The position numbers were made by a program, and so were the translations under genes. From NCBI GenBank assembly GCA_038210985.1, contig JBBQWB010000132.1, positions 1-7,345 of the forward strand: DNA of 7,345 bases, written 5' to 3'. Source of the stretch: JAQUGA01 sp038210985 (lineage in GTDB: Bacteria; Bacteroidota; Bacteroidia; Bacteroidales; WCHB1-69). Position 1 is the stretch's first letter, and every line of letters begins with the position of its first letter. Under the pieces are notes generated by a model, which was not told where the DNA came from, searched no databases, and was given only the letters and a program-made list of their open reading frames with translations. Below, piece after piece: positions 6,743-7,345 of this stretch.

Positions 6743-6758
6743 TTCGACAAGCTCAGGA
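6743..6758. repeat. Short dispersed-repeat motif
   Basis: TTCGACAAGCTCAGGA resembles a short motif that, from memory, recurs in intergenic repeats of many bacterial genomes. Only one copy is visible here, so the call rests on recollection and on its place at the end of the G+C-rich repeat patch. Confidence 0.4.
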
Positions 6759-6798
6759 TAATCTCATTCTTTTAACTTGAACAACAATTAATCAAAAT

Positions 6799-6832
6799 AA
6801 AAAAGGTCATTTTATGAAAAATGACCTTTTTT
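6799..6832 (-). terminator. Terminator of the second lipoprotein gene
   Basis: GGTCATTTT (6805-6813) pairs perfectly with AAAATGACC (6818-6826) around a 4-base loop. The A-run 6799-6804 faces the T-run 6827-6832. On the minus strand the A-run gives the U-tract. The structure starts 19 bases after the stop of the lipoprotein gene and is symmetric enough to work in both directions. Confidence 0.85.
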
Positions 6833-6851
6833 ATTCCTTGAAGATAAAAAA

Positions 6852-7115
6852 TTATTTCGGAACAGATTTTTTAGTTGTTTTAGCTTCCGCAGCAGCTTTA
6901 TCCGCAGCAGCAATAGAATCTAATTTAGCTTGCTCTGCAGCAGCAGTTACAGCAGCAACTTCAACAGCAGCGATAGAATCTTTTGCAACTTGTTCAACCT
7001 GTGCAATTGAATCTTGTTTTGCTTTTTCAGCAGCTTCTTTTTCTGCTTTGCTTGGTCCACATGCTACAACAGCAAACATGCTAACACCCATTAAAAGTAC
7101 AAATAATTTTTTCAT
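6852..7115 (-). CDS. Small helical lipoprotein, short paralogue
   Basis: This 87-residue protein has the same signal peptide and VVAC lipobox (C19) as the gene at 5287-5628. Residues 1-42 are identical, and the DNA over 127 bases (6989-7115) differs at only three positions, all silent. After residue 42 the two proteins diverge but keep DSIA at 35, 46 and 66. The mature part is Ala-rich and probably helical. It lacks the long Lys/Thr tail of its paralogue and ends in SVPK. No catalytic motif is seen and the family is not recognised. It has its own promoter box (7150-7157) and terminator (6799-6832), so it appears to be a monocistronic gene. Its upstream side abuts an IS30-type element, which may affect its expression. 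Confidence 0.85.
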   Translation of the reverse strand: MKKLFVLLMGVSMFAVVACGPSKAEKEAAEKAKQDSIAQVEQVAKDSIAAVEVAAVTAAAEQAKLDSIAAADKAAAEAKTTKKSVPK

Positions 7116-7149
7116 TTTTTTTGTTTAGTTATTTTGTTAAAATCCGAGG

Positions 7150-7157
7150 CAAATTTA
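7150..7157 (-). promoter_or_regulatory. Putative -7 box (TAAATTTG) of the second lipoprotein gene
   Basis: TAAATTTG on the minus strand fits TAnnTTTG and lies 34 bases before the ATG. A TTTG 15 bases further upstream could serve as a -33 element, but its spacing is shorter than usual. The leader shares AACTAAACAAA with that of the paralogue, so promoter and leader were part of the duplication. Confidence 0.6.
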
Positions 7158-7211
7158 TGAAAATATTTCAATCAAAAAAGAAAAAGTGAAAATTTGTTTA
7201 AACTGGCAGAT

Positions 7212-7345
7212 TCAACTAGCAAATGCAACTTTATTGTTTACAAATTTAAAAAATATATTTTTAGGACTGTCATAATTTAATTTTTTTCTTGGTCTTCTAT
7301 TAATTTTATACTGTATCTCCATGATTTCCTTATCATTATATTGGG
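7212..7345 (-). CDS. IS30-family transposase, C-terminal end only
   Basis: Reading the minus strand from the window edge gives 43 full codons to a TGA at 7214-7212. The peptide contains INRRPRKKLNYDSPKNIFF, which matches the C-terminal signature of IS30-type DDE transposases (NNRPRK-L-Y-TP---F), and ends in KVAFAS. The catalytic domain lies beyond the window, so completeness cannot be judged. The element end should lie shortly after the stop. GTTTAAAC at 7196-7203 and AACTGGCAGATT at 7201-7212 are candidate parts of the terminal inverted repeat, but the other end is not visible for comparison. The insertion lies directly upstream of the second lipoprotein promoter. Confidence 0.8.
   Translation of the reverse strand, partial: QYNDKEIMEIQYKINRRPRKKLNYDSPKNIFFKFVNNKVAFAS

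Noticed and set aside
6546..6761. Plus-strand open frame of 71 codons
   Set aside because: It covers the palindromic repeat patch. The peptide is what such repeats give when translated, and no ribosome site or domain supports it.

Overview
The window looks like part of a low-GC Bacteroidota (Bacteroidetes) chromosome. The evidence is the rpoC sequence type, the small DUF3467 gene directly behind rpoC, the TAnnTTTG-type promoter boxes, and the lack of strong Shine-Dalgarno sequences before the main genes. The lineage below phylum cannot be fixed by eye. The host DNA is A+T rich. Two stretches stand out as clearly more G+C rich: positions 1-121 (about 44% by hand count) and about 6551-6770 (about 50% in its core).

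Layout. Positions 1-121 do not belong with what follows. They carry a minus-strand coding fragment with G/C-rich third codon positions, and they abut the last ~103 codons of rpoB with no plausible rpoB sequence upstream. This is most likely a chimeric contig end. From about 125 to 5109 the order is rpoB 3' end, rpoC (complete, 1424 residues) and a DUF3467 gene (105 residues), all on the plus strand. This is the tail of the RNA polymerase operon. A terminator-like hairpin lies between rpoB and rpoC, and a strong intrinsic terminator closes the operon at about 5126-5163.

From 5234 to 7157 the layout is different. Two small minus-strand lipoprotein genes (5287-5628 and 6852-7115) are near-identical over codons 1-42, with 3 silent differences in 127 bases. 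They share a promoter box but diverge towards the C-terminus. Each has its own terminator. The ~1.2 kb between them holds no convincing gene. It contains two tandem, related ~230-250 bp MITE-like elements with terminal inverted repeats and a shared nested hairpin, followed by a G+C-rich patch of palindromic extragenic repeats (REP-like). The right edge of the window (7212-7345, minus strand) is the C-terminal end of an IS30-family transposase, lying just upstream of the second lipoprotein gene.

Functionally, the left two thirds is core transcription machinery and the right third is an accessory repeat-rich zone around a duplicated lipoprotein gene. I found no evidence of a defence system, CRISPR array or other complete new multi-gene system. 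The most interesting items are the MITE pair with its conserved folded core, the lipoprotein duplication, and the hairpin between rpoB and rpoC.
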